A stretch of DNA of 64,000 nt from assembly GCA_947629775.1 (NCBI GenBank), contig CANRFA010000008.1, forward strand, positions 1-64,000, written 5' to 3'. Both the position numbers and the translations under genes were made by a program. Below the pieces are notes generated by a model. The model saw only the letters and a list, made by a program, of their open reading frames with translations. It was not told where the DNA came from and ran no database searches. Shown in pieces: positions 7,721 through 16,200 of this stretch (positions are counted from its first letter, which is position 1; the number at the start of each line of letters is the position of its first letter). The DNA is from an uncultured Oscillospiraceae bacterium. GTDB lineage: Bacteria > Bacillota > Clostridia > Oscillospirales > Oscillospiraceae.

Positions 7721-9406
7721 ATGAAAAGCGGGAGATTTCACCGGATCCTTGCGGCGGCCCTGTCTCTTGTCCTGTTCATCGGTCTGACCGGCTGCGGCGG
7801 TGGCGGCAGTTCCAGCGGTGGTGGCGGCGGAAGCGGCAGCGGGAACAGTGGCGACATCAAAGAGTTCACGATGTTTACGGCCATGCCCGGCGCGGAAATC
7901 AACGACGACAACGAGGTTCAGCAGATCATCGCGGAGAAGACCGGCGTGAAGGTCAAGGAGACCTGGCTGACCGGTCAGACGGACGGCGAGGCGATCGGCA
8001 CCATCATCGCCGGCGGCAACTACCCTGATTTCATCAACGGCGGCGATGCCATGAAGTCCCTGTACGAGGAGGGCGTTCTCGTTCCCTGGGACGACTATCT
8101 GGATAAGTATCCCAATCTGAAGGAGATGTACTCCGACGAGGAGTGGAACTCCTTCCGGCAGGATGACGGCAAGATTTACTGGGCCAATGTCTTCCAGAAC
8201 ACCTACGGCGAAAGCCGCACTACCACCCACAACGACGAGGCCTTCTGGATTCAGGCCCGCGTGCTGGAGTGGGCCGGCTATCCCGAGATCAAGACGCTGG
8301 ATCAGTATTTCGATGTGCTGGACCGCTATGCCAAGGCCAATCCCACCATGCAGAACGGCACCAAGGTGATCCCCTACACCATGCTGTGTGAGGACTGGCG
8401 CTATTACTGCATTGAGAATGCCCCTGAGTTCCTGGACGGCTATCCCAACGACGGGTCCGTGATCGTGGACAAGGAGAACATGCAGATCGTGGACTACAAC
8501 ACCACGCCCACGGCCAAGCGGTATTTCCAGAAGCTCAACGAGCAGTACAAGGCCGGCAACATCGACATCGAGTTTGCGACCCAGACCTACGACCAGTATA
8601 TCGCCAAGCTGTCCACCGGCGCCGTGCTCGGCATGTGCGATCAGTGGTGGAACTTCGCCTACAATGTAAACGATGTCTTCAAGCAGCAGGGCCTGGACGC
8701 ACAGGGCTGCAACTATGTGCCTCTTGGCCTTACCATTGACGAGGGCATGGAGAACCGCTGGCACACCTATGCGGACACCCTGAACAATTCCAGCGGCGTT
8801 GCGGTAACCACCTCCTGCAGTGACATTGAGGCCGCCTTCAAGTTCATGAATGACATCCTGGATCAGGAGATCCATGACCTGCGGTTCTGGGGCGTGGAAG
8901 GCGTGGACTATCTGGTCGACGAAGACGGCATGTATTACCGGACGCCCGAGATGCGGGCCCAGGTGGCGGATCCCGCCTACAAGGCCAGCCATCTCTGCGA
9001 TTATTCCTACATGCCCCAGTGGCTGGGCACCAGCAGAGACGGCAAGAACGCCATGCAGCCCGCCGAGCAGACCTCCGAGTTCTTTGACGATCTGGCAGAG
9101 CCCCTGGTCAAATGCTTCGAGGCCTACAATGTGGACAGCTACGTGGATATGATCGGTTCCGTGGTGGAAGACGCGGATCCCTGGTTCCCCATGTACTCCT
9201 ACTCCAACGCCATGACTACCGCCACACCCGGCGGCGTGGCCTGGACCAAGATGGGCGAGGTCAAGCACCAGTGGCTCCCGCAGGTTGTCATGGCTGACAA
9301 CTTTGAGGATACCTGGGCCCAGTACATGGCAGCCTACAGCGCAGTCAATCCTCAGGACTTCCTGTCTGAAATGCAGACCGAACTGGAGCGCCGGGCCGGC
9401 CTGTAA
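7721..9406 (+). CDS. Extracellular sugar-binding lipoprotein (LplA type)
   Basis: Solute-binding protein of 561 aa for a carbohydrate ABC importer. A signal peptide ends in lipobox LTGC with the lipidated Cys at residue 25, followed by a flexible Gly/Ser linker. The mature part begins KEFTMFTAMPG and has the large extracellular solute-binding family 1 shape seen in LplA-type proteins paired with LplB/LplC permeases. It should be anchored to the outer face of the membrane and deliver oligosaccharides to the permeases at 9.5-11.3 kb. The ATG at 7721 has AGAGGAGGAA upstream. A hairpin downstream probably raises its expression over the permeases. Confidence 0.9.
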   Translation: MKSGRFHRILAAALSLVLFIGLTGCGGGGSSSGGGGGSGSGNSGDIKEFTMFTAMPGAEINDDNEVQQIIAEKTGVKVKETWLTGQTDGEAIGTIIAGGNYPDFINGGDAMKSLYEEGVLVPWDDYLDKYPNLKEMYSDEEWNSFRQDDGKIYWANVFQNTYGESRTTTHNDEAFWIQARVLEWAGYPEIKTLDQYFDVLDRYAKANPTMQNGTKVIPYTMLCEDWRYYCIENAPEFLDGYPNDGSVIVDKENMQIVDYNTTPTAKRYFQKLNEQYKAGNIDIEFATQTYDQYIAKLSTGAVLGMCDQWWNFAYNVNDVFKQQGLDAQGCNYVPLGLTIDEGMENRWHTYADTLNNSSGVAVTTSCSDIEAAFKFMNDILDQEIHDLRFWGVEGVDYLVDEDGMYYRTPEMRAQVADPAYKASHLCDYSYMPQWLGTSRDGKNAMQPAEQTSEFFDDLAEPLVKCFEAYNVDSYVDMIGSVVEDADPWFPMYSYSNAMTTATPGGVAWTKMGEVKHQWLPQVVMADNFEDTWAQYMAAYSAVNPQDFLSEMQTELERRAGL

Positions 9407-9442
9407 GAGCACCGATACAAGAACCATATAGAGATCCTGCGC

Positions 9443-9477
9443 GGAGGGGACCGCACAGGTCCCCTCCTCATTCTTTA
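9443..9477 (+). terminator. Intra-operon attenuating terminator
   Basis: A 10-bp perfect stem (9443-9452 with 9458-9467) ends in a T-rich tail between the binding-protein gene and the first permease gene. Partial read-through here would give the usual excess of binding protein over membrane subunits. Confidence 0.7.
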
Positions 9478-9508
9478 ACGGGCTTCAGGGCCCATGAGGA
9501 GGTCCGAT

Positions 9509-10426
9509 ATGAAAGCAAGACGCATTACCTGGAAAGAGATAAAGCGTCAGAAGTTCCTGATGCTCTGTACGCTCTGCTTCGTCATCTACGGAATTCTGTT
9601 CTACTACGTGCCTCTGGGGGGCTGGATCATGGCCTTCCAGAACTACAAGCCCAAGGACGGCCTGATAGGATCACAGTTTGTGGGGCTTGAAAAGTTCAAG
9701 TTCCTCTTTTCGGATGCCACCTTCCTGCGGGTCATCCGCAACACCCTGGCCATGGGCGTTCTCAACCTGGTCTGTACTTTTGTCATGGCCATTGTCTTCG
9801 CCATCCTGTTAAACGAGGTCCGCAGCAACCTGGGGAAAAAGGCGGTTCAGACCATCTCCTACCTGCCCCACTTCCTCAGCTGGATCATCGTCACCGGCAT
9901 CCTGCAGGATGCCCTGTCCTCCACCGGCATCGTCAACGAGCTGCTGGTCAACTGGGGACTGGTGAAGGGGCCCATCAGCTTCTTCTCCATCCCGAAACTC
10001 TTCTGGCCGATCGTAGCCTTCGCAAACGTCTGGAAGGAGACCGGCTGGAACGCCATCGTGTATCTGGCCGCCATTACCTCCATCGATCCCAGCCTCTATG
10101 AGGCCGCCACCATCGACGGCGCGGGCCGCTGGGCCAAAATCAAAAACGTCACGATTCCCGGCATCAAACCCACCATCATGATTCTGCTGATCATGAACAT
10201 CGGCAACGTTCTCAACGCCGGCTTCGAGGTGCAGTACCTGCTGGGCAACGGCCTCGTGAAACCGGTGGCCGATACCATCGACATCTACACCCTGACCTGG
10301 GGCATCAGCCAGAATGACTACTCCTTAGGTACTGCAGCCGGTATCTTCAAGAGCGTGGTGGCCATTATCCTGATTGTCGCCGCCAACCAGTTCGCCAAAA
10401 AGACGGGCGAACAGAGACTGTTCTAG
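9509..10426 (+). CDS. Carbohydrate ABC permease, LplB type
   Basis: Inner-membrane permease subunit of 305 aa with six predicted transmembrane helices and the coupling loop EAATIDGAGRWAKIKNVTIPGI (EAA motif, residues near 200) that docks on the ATPase. It belongs to the LplB/YtcP group. The ATG at 9509 is chosen over the one at 9494 because AGGAGG (9497-9502) lies 6 nt before it. It pairs with the next permease and needs the distant MsmK-type ATPase, since none is encoded next to it. Predicted substrate is oligosaccharide from the linked xylanolytic enzymes. Confidence 0.9.
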   Translation: MKARRITWKEIKRQKFLMLCTLCFVIYGILFYYVPLGGWIMAFQNYKPKDGLIGSQFVGLEKFKFLFSDATFLRVIRNTLAMGVLNLVCTFVMAIVFAILLNEVRSNLGKKAVQTISYLPHFLSWIIVTGILQDALSSTGIVNELLVNWGLVKGPISFFSIPKLFWPIVAFANVWKETGWNAIVYLAAITSIDPSLYEAATIDGAGRWAKIKNVTIPGIKPTIMILLIMNIGNVLNAGFEVQYLLGNGLVKPVADTIDIYTLTWGISQNDYSLGTAAGIFKSVVAIILIVAANQFAKKTGEQRLF

Positions 10427-10438
10427 GAGGTGCGGACG

Positions 10439-11338
10439 ATGAAAAAGCTGTCATGGACCAATTCGTCCATCTGGGACAGGATCTTTGTGGTCTGCAACAC
10501 CATTTTCCTGGTTGCCTTTGTCGTCATTACCGTTTATCCGGTTCTCAATACCGTGGCCCTGTCCTTTAACGACGGCATCGACGCCGTCCGCGGCGGCATC
10601 CACCTGATCCCCCGGATCTTTACCCTGCAGAACTACAGGACCGTATTCAACCAGAAGAACATCATCACCGGCGCCTACATTACCGTAGCCCGAACCGTAA
10701 TCGGCACCATTCTCGCGCTGGTGACCAACTCCCTTCTGGCCTACGTGGTGAGCCGCAAGCGCTTCCTGTTCCGCTCCCAGCTGTCTCTGTTCTGGGTCGT
10801 CACCATGTACGTCAACGGCGGTATGATCCCCACCCTGATTCTCTATAAGAGCCTGCACCTGACCAACTCCTTCTGGGTCTATGTCATTCCGGGTATGATC
10901 GGGGCGTTCAACATGCTGGTCATGCGGACCTACATGGAAGGCCTGCCGGATGGCCTGGAGGAGTCCGCTCAGATTGACGGCGCCGGCGACTTCACCATCT
11001 TCGCCCGCATCATCTCCCCGCTCTGCAAACCTGTGTACGCCACCGTTGCCCTGTTCGTGGCGGTCGGCCAGTGGAACTCCTGGTTCGATGCCATGCTCTA
11101 CAACCGCATGAGCTCCGAGTACACCACTCTGCAGTACGAGCTGATGAAACTGCTCAGCTCCGTCATGCAGACGGGCGGCAGTGCCAACCCCGGCGGCACC
11201 AGCGCCGCCACGGCGGTTACCCCTGTTACCGTGCGTGCGGCCGCCACCGTAGCCACCATGCTGCCCATCATCTGTCTCTACCCCTTCCTGCAGCGCTATT
11301 TCGTGACAGGTATGACCATCGGCAGCGTGAAAGAGTAA
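10439..11338 (+). CDS. Carbohydrate ABC permease, LplC type
   Basis: Second membrane subunit, 299 aa, six predicted transmembrane helices, with EAA loop EESAQIDGAGDFTIFARIISPL near residue 180. It belongs to the LplC/YesQ-like group that always partners LplB-type permeases. The ATG at 10439 has AGGAGG 8 nt upstream, overlapping the stop region of the previous gene; the GTG at 10430 is less likely. A low-complexity stretch GGSANPGGTSAATAVTPVTV precedes the last helix, and the protein ends in the common motif GMTIGSVKE. Heterodimerises with the 305-aa permease (known for the family). Confidence 0.9.
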   Translation: MKKLSWTNSSIWDRIFVVCNTIFLVAFVVITVYPVLNTVALSFNDGIDAVRGGIHLIPRIFTLQNYRTVFNQKNIITGAYITVARTVIGTILALVTNSLLAYVVSRKRFLFRSQLSLFWVVTMYVNGGMIPTLILYKSLHLTNSFWVYVIPGMIGAFNMLVMRTYMEGLPDGLEESAQIDGAGDFTIFARIISPLCKPVYATVALFVAVGQWNSWFDAMLYNRMSSEYTTLQYELMKLLSSVMQTGGSANPGGTSAATAVTPVTVRAAATVATMLPIICLYPFLQRYFVTGMTIGSVKE

Positions 11339-11379
11339 GAGATCGGGCATTTTCCTCTGCTTCTGTGCATAATTCCCTC

Positions 11380-11414
11380 GGGCCGCCGTACCTTCGCGTC
11401 GGCGGCCCGTTTTC
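11380..11414 (+). terminator. Terminator between permease and GH8 genes
   Basis: A 9-bp perfect stem (11380-11388 with 11400-11408) is followed by GTTTTC. It may end or reduce the transporter transcript before the hydrolase genes. Confidence 0.65.
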
Positions 11415-11440
11415 ATGCTTTCGGAAAGGAAGGCAGTTTC

Positions 11441-12577
11441 ATGAACCATCTGTACCGCAATGTTCTGGAGGAGGCGGGCATCGCCCGGGAGGAGTCGGAC
11501 CGCCGCATCGAAGAAAGTTTTCAGGCCATCTTTTACGGGCCGGACCGCTTTTACTCTGAAGCCGGGCCCGATATGGCTTACATCATGGATACGGGCAATC
11601 TGGATGTCCGCACGGAGGGCATGTCCTATGGCATGATGATGTGCGTGCAACTGGACCGGAAGGCGGAGTTTGACCGCCTGTGGAAGTGGGCCCGAACGTA
11701 CATGTATATGGAGCGGGGCGTGAACCGGGGATACTTTGCCTGGTCCGTGAACATGGACGGCGTTCCCAACGCCACGGGACCGGCCCCGGACGGGGAGGAG
11801 TACTTTGCCATGGCGCTCTTTTTTGCCTCCCACCGCTGGGGGGACGGGGAGGGAATCTTCTGTTACTCCCGGGAGGCCAGGGCCATCCTCCATGCCTGTC
11901 TGCACCAGGAGGACGAGGGCCCCGGGCGCAACATGTGGGATCGGGAGAATCATCTGATCCGGTTCGTGCCGGAGCAGGACATAACGGATCCCTCCTATCA
12001 TCTGCCTCACTTCTATGAGCTGTTCGCCCGGTATGCGGACGAAGAAGACCGGCCCTTCTGGAGTGAGGCGGCAGAGGCCAGCCGGGCGTTCCTGCAGAAG
12101 GCCTGCCACCCCGTGACCGGCCTCAGCGCCGAGTACTCCACTTATGAGGGGGAGCCCTTCGCCGGTCTGCAGAATGTCTTCGGACGCCACGACTGGCACT
12201 ATTCGGACGCCTACCGCACGGTGGCCAACATCGCCATGGACTACGGATGGTTCGGAAGAGGCCGGGGCGAGACCTGGCAGGTGGAAATCGCGGAGAAGAT
12301 CCGCCGCTTCTTCCTGGAGACCGCCGCGGAAAATCCCCGGGGCATCTATGCCGTTGACGGCACCTTCCTGGAGGGGCAGGCCCTGCATCCCGTGGCCATA
12401 ACCGCCACTCTGGCGGAGAGCGCGATTGCGTCCTCCGCGCCCCTGGCCGGTGGGGCCCTGCGCTGTGTGCGGGAGTTCTGGGAAACTCCGCTGCGGCGGG
12501 GAGACCGGCGCTATTACGACAACTGCCTGTACCTGTTTGCTCTGCTGGCGCTGAGCGGCAATTACAGGATCTGGTGA
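11441..12577 (+). CDS. GH8 reducing-end exo-oligoxylanase (Rex)
   Basis: Glycoside hydrolase family 8 enzyme of 378 aa that removes xylose from the reducing end of xylo-oligosaccharides (known for Rex enzymes). The general acid Glu59 sits in RTEGMSYGMM and the base Asp256 in HYSDAYR, both in Rex-like context, with the (alpha/alpha)6 barrel length expected. No signal peptide, so cytoplasmic. AGGAAGG-type ribosome site before the ATG at 11441. It starts a run of four tightly packed hydrolase genes, with 12 nt to the GH3 gene. A GH8 endo-glucanase is less likely given the missing secretion signal and the neighbours. Confidence 0.9.
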   Translation: MNHLYRNVLEEAGIAREESDRRIEESFQAIFYGPDRFYSEAGPDMAYIMDTGNLDVRTEGMSYGMMMCVQLDRKAEFDRLWKWARTYMYMERGVNRGYFAWSVNMDGVPNATGPAPDGEEYFAMALFFASHRWGDGEGIFCYSREARAILHACLHQEDEGPGRNMWDRENHLIRFVPEQDITDPSYHLPHFYELFARYADEEDRPFWSEAAEASRAFLQKACHPVTGLSAEYSTYEGEPFAGLQNVFGRHDWHYSDAYRTVANIAMDYGWFGRGRGETWQVEIAEKIRRFFLETAAENPRGIYAVDGTFLEGQALHPVAITATLAESAIASSAPLAGGALRCVREFWETPLRRGDRRYYDNCLYLFALLALSGNYRIW

Positions 12578-12589
12578 GGAGGATTCCCT

Positions 12590-14680
12590 GTGACACGCGA
12601 AGAGGCGAGAGAAAAGGCCCGGGCCCTTGTGGCCCGCATGACCCTGGAAGAGCGGATGGGGCAGCTGCTGCACACCGCTCCCGCCATCCCCAGACTGGGG
12701 ATTCCGGCTTACAACTGGTGGAACGAGGCGCTGCACGGGGTGGCCCGGGCCGGGCAGGCCACGGTCTTTCCACAGGCCATCGGGCTGGGAGCCACCTTTG
12801 ATCCCGAACTGCTGGAGGAGGTAGCGGAGGCCATTTCCGTCGAAGGTCGGGCCAAATATAACGCCCAGAGCGCGCTGGGAGACCGGGATATCTACAAGGG
12901 GCTTACCTTCTGGTCTCCCAACGTGAATCTGTTCCGGGATCCCCGCTGGGGAAGAGGCCACGAGACGTATGGAGAGGACCCCTTCCTGACGTCCCGGATG
13001 GGAGTCGCCTACGTGAAGGGCCTTCAGGGAGACGGCGAGACCCTGCGGGCCTCCGCCTGCGCGAAGCATTTTGCCGTCCACTCCGGGCCGGAGGCCCTGC
13101 GGCACGGTTTCGATGCCAGAGCTTCTGCGAAGGACATGGAGGAGACCTACCTGCCCGCCTTCGAGGCTCTGGTGCGGGAAGCCGGCGTGGAGAGCGTCAT
13201 GGGGGCCTATAACCGGGTCAACGGGGAGGGAGCCTGCGCCAGCGAGGTGCTCCAGGGAAAACTGAAAGAGTGGGGCTTCGAGGGGCACTTTGTGTCTGAC
13301 TGCCTGGCGCTGAAGGACTTCCATCTGCACCACGGACTCTGCAGGGACGCCGCTGAGGCGGCGGCCCTGGCCCTCAACCATGGCTGCGACCTCAACTGCG
13401 GGGAGACCTACGAGGCCCTGCCGGAGGCGTACGCCAGGGGGCTTGTGACAGAGGAGGCCATCACAGAGGCCGCCGTCCATCTCTTTACCACCCGCTTCCG
13501 GCTGGGTCTCTTTGACGGCAGCGAATACGATTCCATTCCGCTGACCGAGGTGGAGAGTCCGGCCCATCTGGAGCTGGCCCGTCAGGCCGCCCGGGAGAGT
13601 GCGGTTCTGCTGAAGAACGATGGCATTCTGCCCCTGAATCCGACGAAGCTGAAGACCGTAGGGGTGATCGGGCCCGCGGCGGACAGCCGGGCCAGTCTCA
13701 TCGGCAACTACCACGGCTGCGCCTCCCGGTATGTCACCGTCCAGGAGGGAATTCAGGACTTCCTGGGGGACAGTGTGCGCGTCCTGACCGCCCAGGGCTG
13801 CCACCTGTTCCGGGACCGGGTGGAACCCATCGCACAGCCGGACGACAGGCTGGCGGAGGCAATTGCGGTGGCCAACTGCAGCGATGTGGTGATCCTCTGC
13901 CTGGGGCTGGACGAGACCCTGGAGGGAGAGGAAGGAGACGCCGGCAACAGCTACGCCTCCGGAGACAAGGAGACCCTGCTGCTGCCGGAATCCCAGCGGA
14001 AGCTGATGGAGGCTGTCGCCGGCACCGGAACTCCCACCGTGCTCTGCCTTCTGGCGGGCAGCGATCTGGACATGTCCTTTGCCCGGGCTCATTTCGGCGC
14101 CATTCTGGACCTGTGGTACCCCGGTGGACAGGGCGGCCGGGCGGCGGCGGAGATTCTCTTCGGAAAGGTCTCTCCCTCCGGCAAGCTGCCGGTGACCTTC
14201 TATGAGACCCTGGAGGAACTGCCGGACTTTGAAGACTATTCCATGGAGGGACGGACCTACCGGTACATGGAACATGCGGCTCAGTATCCCTTCGGATTCG
14301 GACTGACCTACGGGGATGTCCGGGTGCGGGAGGCATCCCTCTCAGAGACCGGGCAGGGGCCCGTGATTCACGTGACCCTGGAAAACGCCGGCGCCGCGGA
14401 TACCGGAGATGTGGTGCAGATCTACGGAAAATGCCTGGATTCCTCCTGGACGCCCCGGAATCCCGCTCTCTGCGCCTTTCGGCGGGTGTATCTGCGCTCC
14501 GGCGAGTGCATCGAGATGGACATTCCCATTCCTTCCTCCGCTTTGACTGTGGTGGATGGAGACGGACAGCGCCGTGTGGACGGGGAGCGCTTTGCCTTCT
14601 GGGCGGGTACCTCCCAGCCGGACGGAAAGAGCTGTGAACTTGCAGGAAAGGAACCGGTGAGGATCCTATGGCATCTGTAA
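12590..14680 (+). CDS. GH3 beta-xylosidase/beta-glucosidase
   Basis: Glycoside hydrolase family 3, 696 aa. The N-terminal TIM barrel has the substrate-contact motif ACAKHFAVHSGPE and the nucleophile Asp237 in FVSDCLAL. The alpha/beta sandwich domain follows (ESAVLLKNDGILPLN, YPGGQGGRAAAEILFG), then a fibronectin III-like C-terminal domain. No signal peptide. The start is GTG at 12590 with AGGAGG upstream. Context and the xylosidase-like motif order favour beta-xylosidase over beta-glucosidase, but GH3 specificity cannot be settled from sequence. Its end overlaps the GH43 gene by 13 nt, indicating translational coupling. Confidence 0.88.
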   Translation: MTREEAREKARALVARMTLEERMGQLLHTAPAIPRLGIPAYNWWNEALHGVARAGQATVFPQAIGLGATFDPELLEEVAEAISVEGRAKYNAQSALGDRDIYKGLTFWSPNVNLFRDPRWGRGHETYGEDPFLTSRMGVAYVKGLQGDGETLRASACAKHFAVHSGPEALRHGFDARASAKDMEETYLPAFEALVREAGVESVMGAYNRVNGEGACASEVLQGKLKEWGFEGHFVSDCLALKDFHLHHGLCRDAAEAAALALNHGCDLNCGETYEALPEAYARGLVTEEAITEAAVHLFTTRFRLGLFDGSEYDSIPLTEVESPAHLELARQAARESAVLLKNDGILPLNPTKLKTVGVIGPAADSRASLIGNYHGCASRYVTVQEGIQDFLGDSVRVLTAQGCHLFRDRVEPIAQPDDRLAEAIAVANCSDVVILCLGLDETLEGEEGDAGNSYASGDKETLLLPESQRKLMEAVAGTGTPTVLCLLAGSDLDMSFARAHFGAILDLWYPGGQGGRAAAEILFGKVSPSGKLPVTFYETLEELPDFEDYSMEGRTYRYMEHAAQYPFGFGLTYGDVRVREASLSETGQGPVIHVTLENAGAADTGDVVQIYGKCLDSSWTPRNPALCAFRRVYLRSGECIEMDIPIPSSALTVVDGDGQRRVDGERFAFWAGTSQPDGKSCELAGKEPVRILWHL

Positions 14681-16200
14681 AAAACCCCATTCTTCCGGGC
14701 TTTCACCCGGACAGCAGCATCTGCCGGGCAGGGGACCGGTATTATCTGGTCAATTCCACCTTCTCGTTTTTCCCCGGCGTTCCCATCTATGAGAGCCGGG
14801 ACCTTGGGTCATGGCGTCAGATCGGGAACGTGCTGACCCGGGACTCTCAACTTCCCGTGGCGGGAGCCGGCGTTTCGGATGGCGTCTACGCGCCCACCCT
14901 GCGCTTCCACGACGGGGTGTTCTACATGATCACCACCATCATCCACAAGGGGAATTTCTATGTGACCGCCACGGACCCGGCGGGCCCCTGGTCCGAACCG
15001 GTCTGGCTGGACGAAGCCCTGGGGATTGATCCCAGTCTCTTCTTCGACGACGATGGCTCCTGCTGGTATGTGGGCCAGCGGGAGCGGGAAGGGGGCAGTT
15101 ACAATGGCGACTGCGAGATCTGGCTGCGCCGGCTGGATCTGGAGGGCCGCTGCCTGACCGGGCCGGAGTTCATTCTGTCCCGGGGATTCCAGCGTGGAGC
15201 CATCTGGCCGGAAGGGCCCCACATTTATAAGAAGGATGGCTGGTACTATCTGCTCCATGCGGAGGGAGGGACCGCCTTCCACCACAGCGTGATGGTGGCC
15301 CGGAGCCGCCGGATTGAGGGCCCTTATGAGTACAACCGCTGTAACCCCATTCTGACCCACCGCCATCTGGGTGCGGAGTATCCCGTCACCTCCGTGGGAC
15401 ATGGCGATCTGGTGGAAGACGGCCAGGGGAACTGGTACATGGTGATGCTGGCCTGCCGTCCGGACCATGGCTGTACGCTTCTCGGCCGGGAGACCTTCCT
15501 GGCGAAGGTGACCTGGGAGGAAGAGTGGCCGGTGGTGAACGCGGGGCTTGGTCGTCTGGAGGAAGAGGTGGAGCTTCCCACCCTGACTTCCGCCCCGGAG
15601 ACAGACCGGCCGATGCATTATCGCTTCGATGCGGAAGTACTGCCTCCGGAGTTTCTGTCTCTGCGCAATCACCGGGAGGAGCATCTGTCTCTGCGGGCCC
15701 GGCCCGGATTTCTGCGGCTGTCTCTCAGCACGGATACGCTCCGGGGGCCCGGCGAACCTTCCTGCGCTCTGGTACGGGTGCGGCACAAGGCGGCGGACAT
15801 CTGCTGCGAACTGGAATCAACCATTCCGGCGGGAGGCTGCGCCGGTCTGGTCCTCTTTCAGAACGAGGAGAACCATGTGAAAATCGGGTGCCTTGCGGGA
15901 AGCGACGGCGCGACTATCCAGGTCGTCCGGGTGTCCCGAGACCGGAATGAGGTGATCTGTTCGGCCCCTCTGCCGGAAGGAGACCGGGTTTCCCTGCGCT
16001 TCTCGATTCGCGGCCTCTGGGCTTCGGCCTGGGTGGGGGAGACACCTCTGTGCTGGGATATTGACCTGCGGCCTCTGAGCACGGAACTGGCCGGCGGCTT
16101 TGTGGGCTGTACGGCGGGCATGTTTGCCGAGGGCGACGGCACGGGCTGGGCGGATTTCCGCTCCTTAGCATATGTTCCCGTGGCGCAGGTGTCCGTGTGA
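14668..16200 (+). CDS. GH43 beta-xylosidase
   Basis: Glycoside hydrolase family 43, 510 aa. Five-bladed propeller with the three catalytic acids visible: Asp15 in PGFHPDSS, Asp121 in IDPSLFFDDDG and Glu182 in WPEGPH. A C-terminal beta-sandwich (from about residue 320) is typical of GH43 beta-xylosidases that act on short xylo-oligosaccharides. No signal peptide, so cytoplasmic. It overlaps both neighbours (13 nt with GH3, 4 nt with the next GH43). Arabinofuranosidase activity is possible because the family is mixed, but the N-terminal NPILPGFHPDSSICR form is the usual xylosidase one. Confidence 0.88.
   Translation: MASVKNPILPGFHPDSSICRAGDRYYLVNSTFSFFPGVPIYESRDLGSWRQIGNVLTRDSQLPVAGAGVSDGVYAPTLRFHDGVFYMITTIIHKGNFYVTATDPAGPWSEPVWLDEALGIDPSLFFDDDGSCWYVGQREREGGSYNGDCEIWLRRLDLEGRCLTGPEFILSRGFQRGAIWPEGPHIYKKDGWYYLLHAEGGTAFHHSVMVARSRRIEGPYEYNRCNPILTHRHLGAEYPVTSVGHGDLVEDGQGNWYMVMLACRPDHGCTLLGRETFLAKVTWEEEWPVVNAGLGRLEEEVELPTLTSAPETDRPMHYRFDAEVLPPEFLSLRNHREEHLSLRARPGFLRLSLSTDTLRGPGEPSCALVRVRHKAADICCELESTIPAGGCAGLVLFQNEENHVKIGCLAGSDGATIQVVRVSRDRNEVICSAPLPEGDRVSLRFSIRGLWASAWVGETPLCWDIDLRPLSTELAGGFVGCTAGMFAEGDGTGWADFRSLAYVPVAQVSV

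Noticed and set aside
10451..14275. Very long minus-strand open frame (1274 codons) opposite the permease, GH8 and GH3 genes
   Set aside because: It is antisense to well-supported genes, and its translation has no family features. High GC content in the third codon position leaves such shadow frames open.
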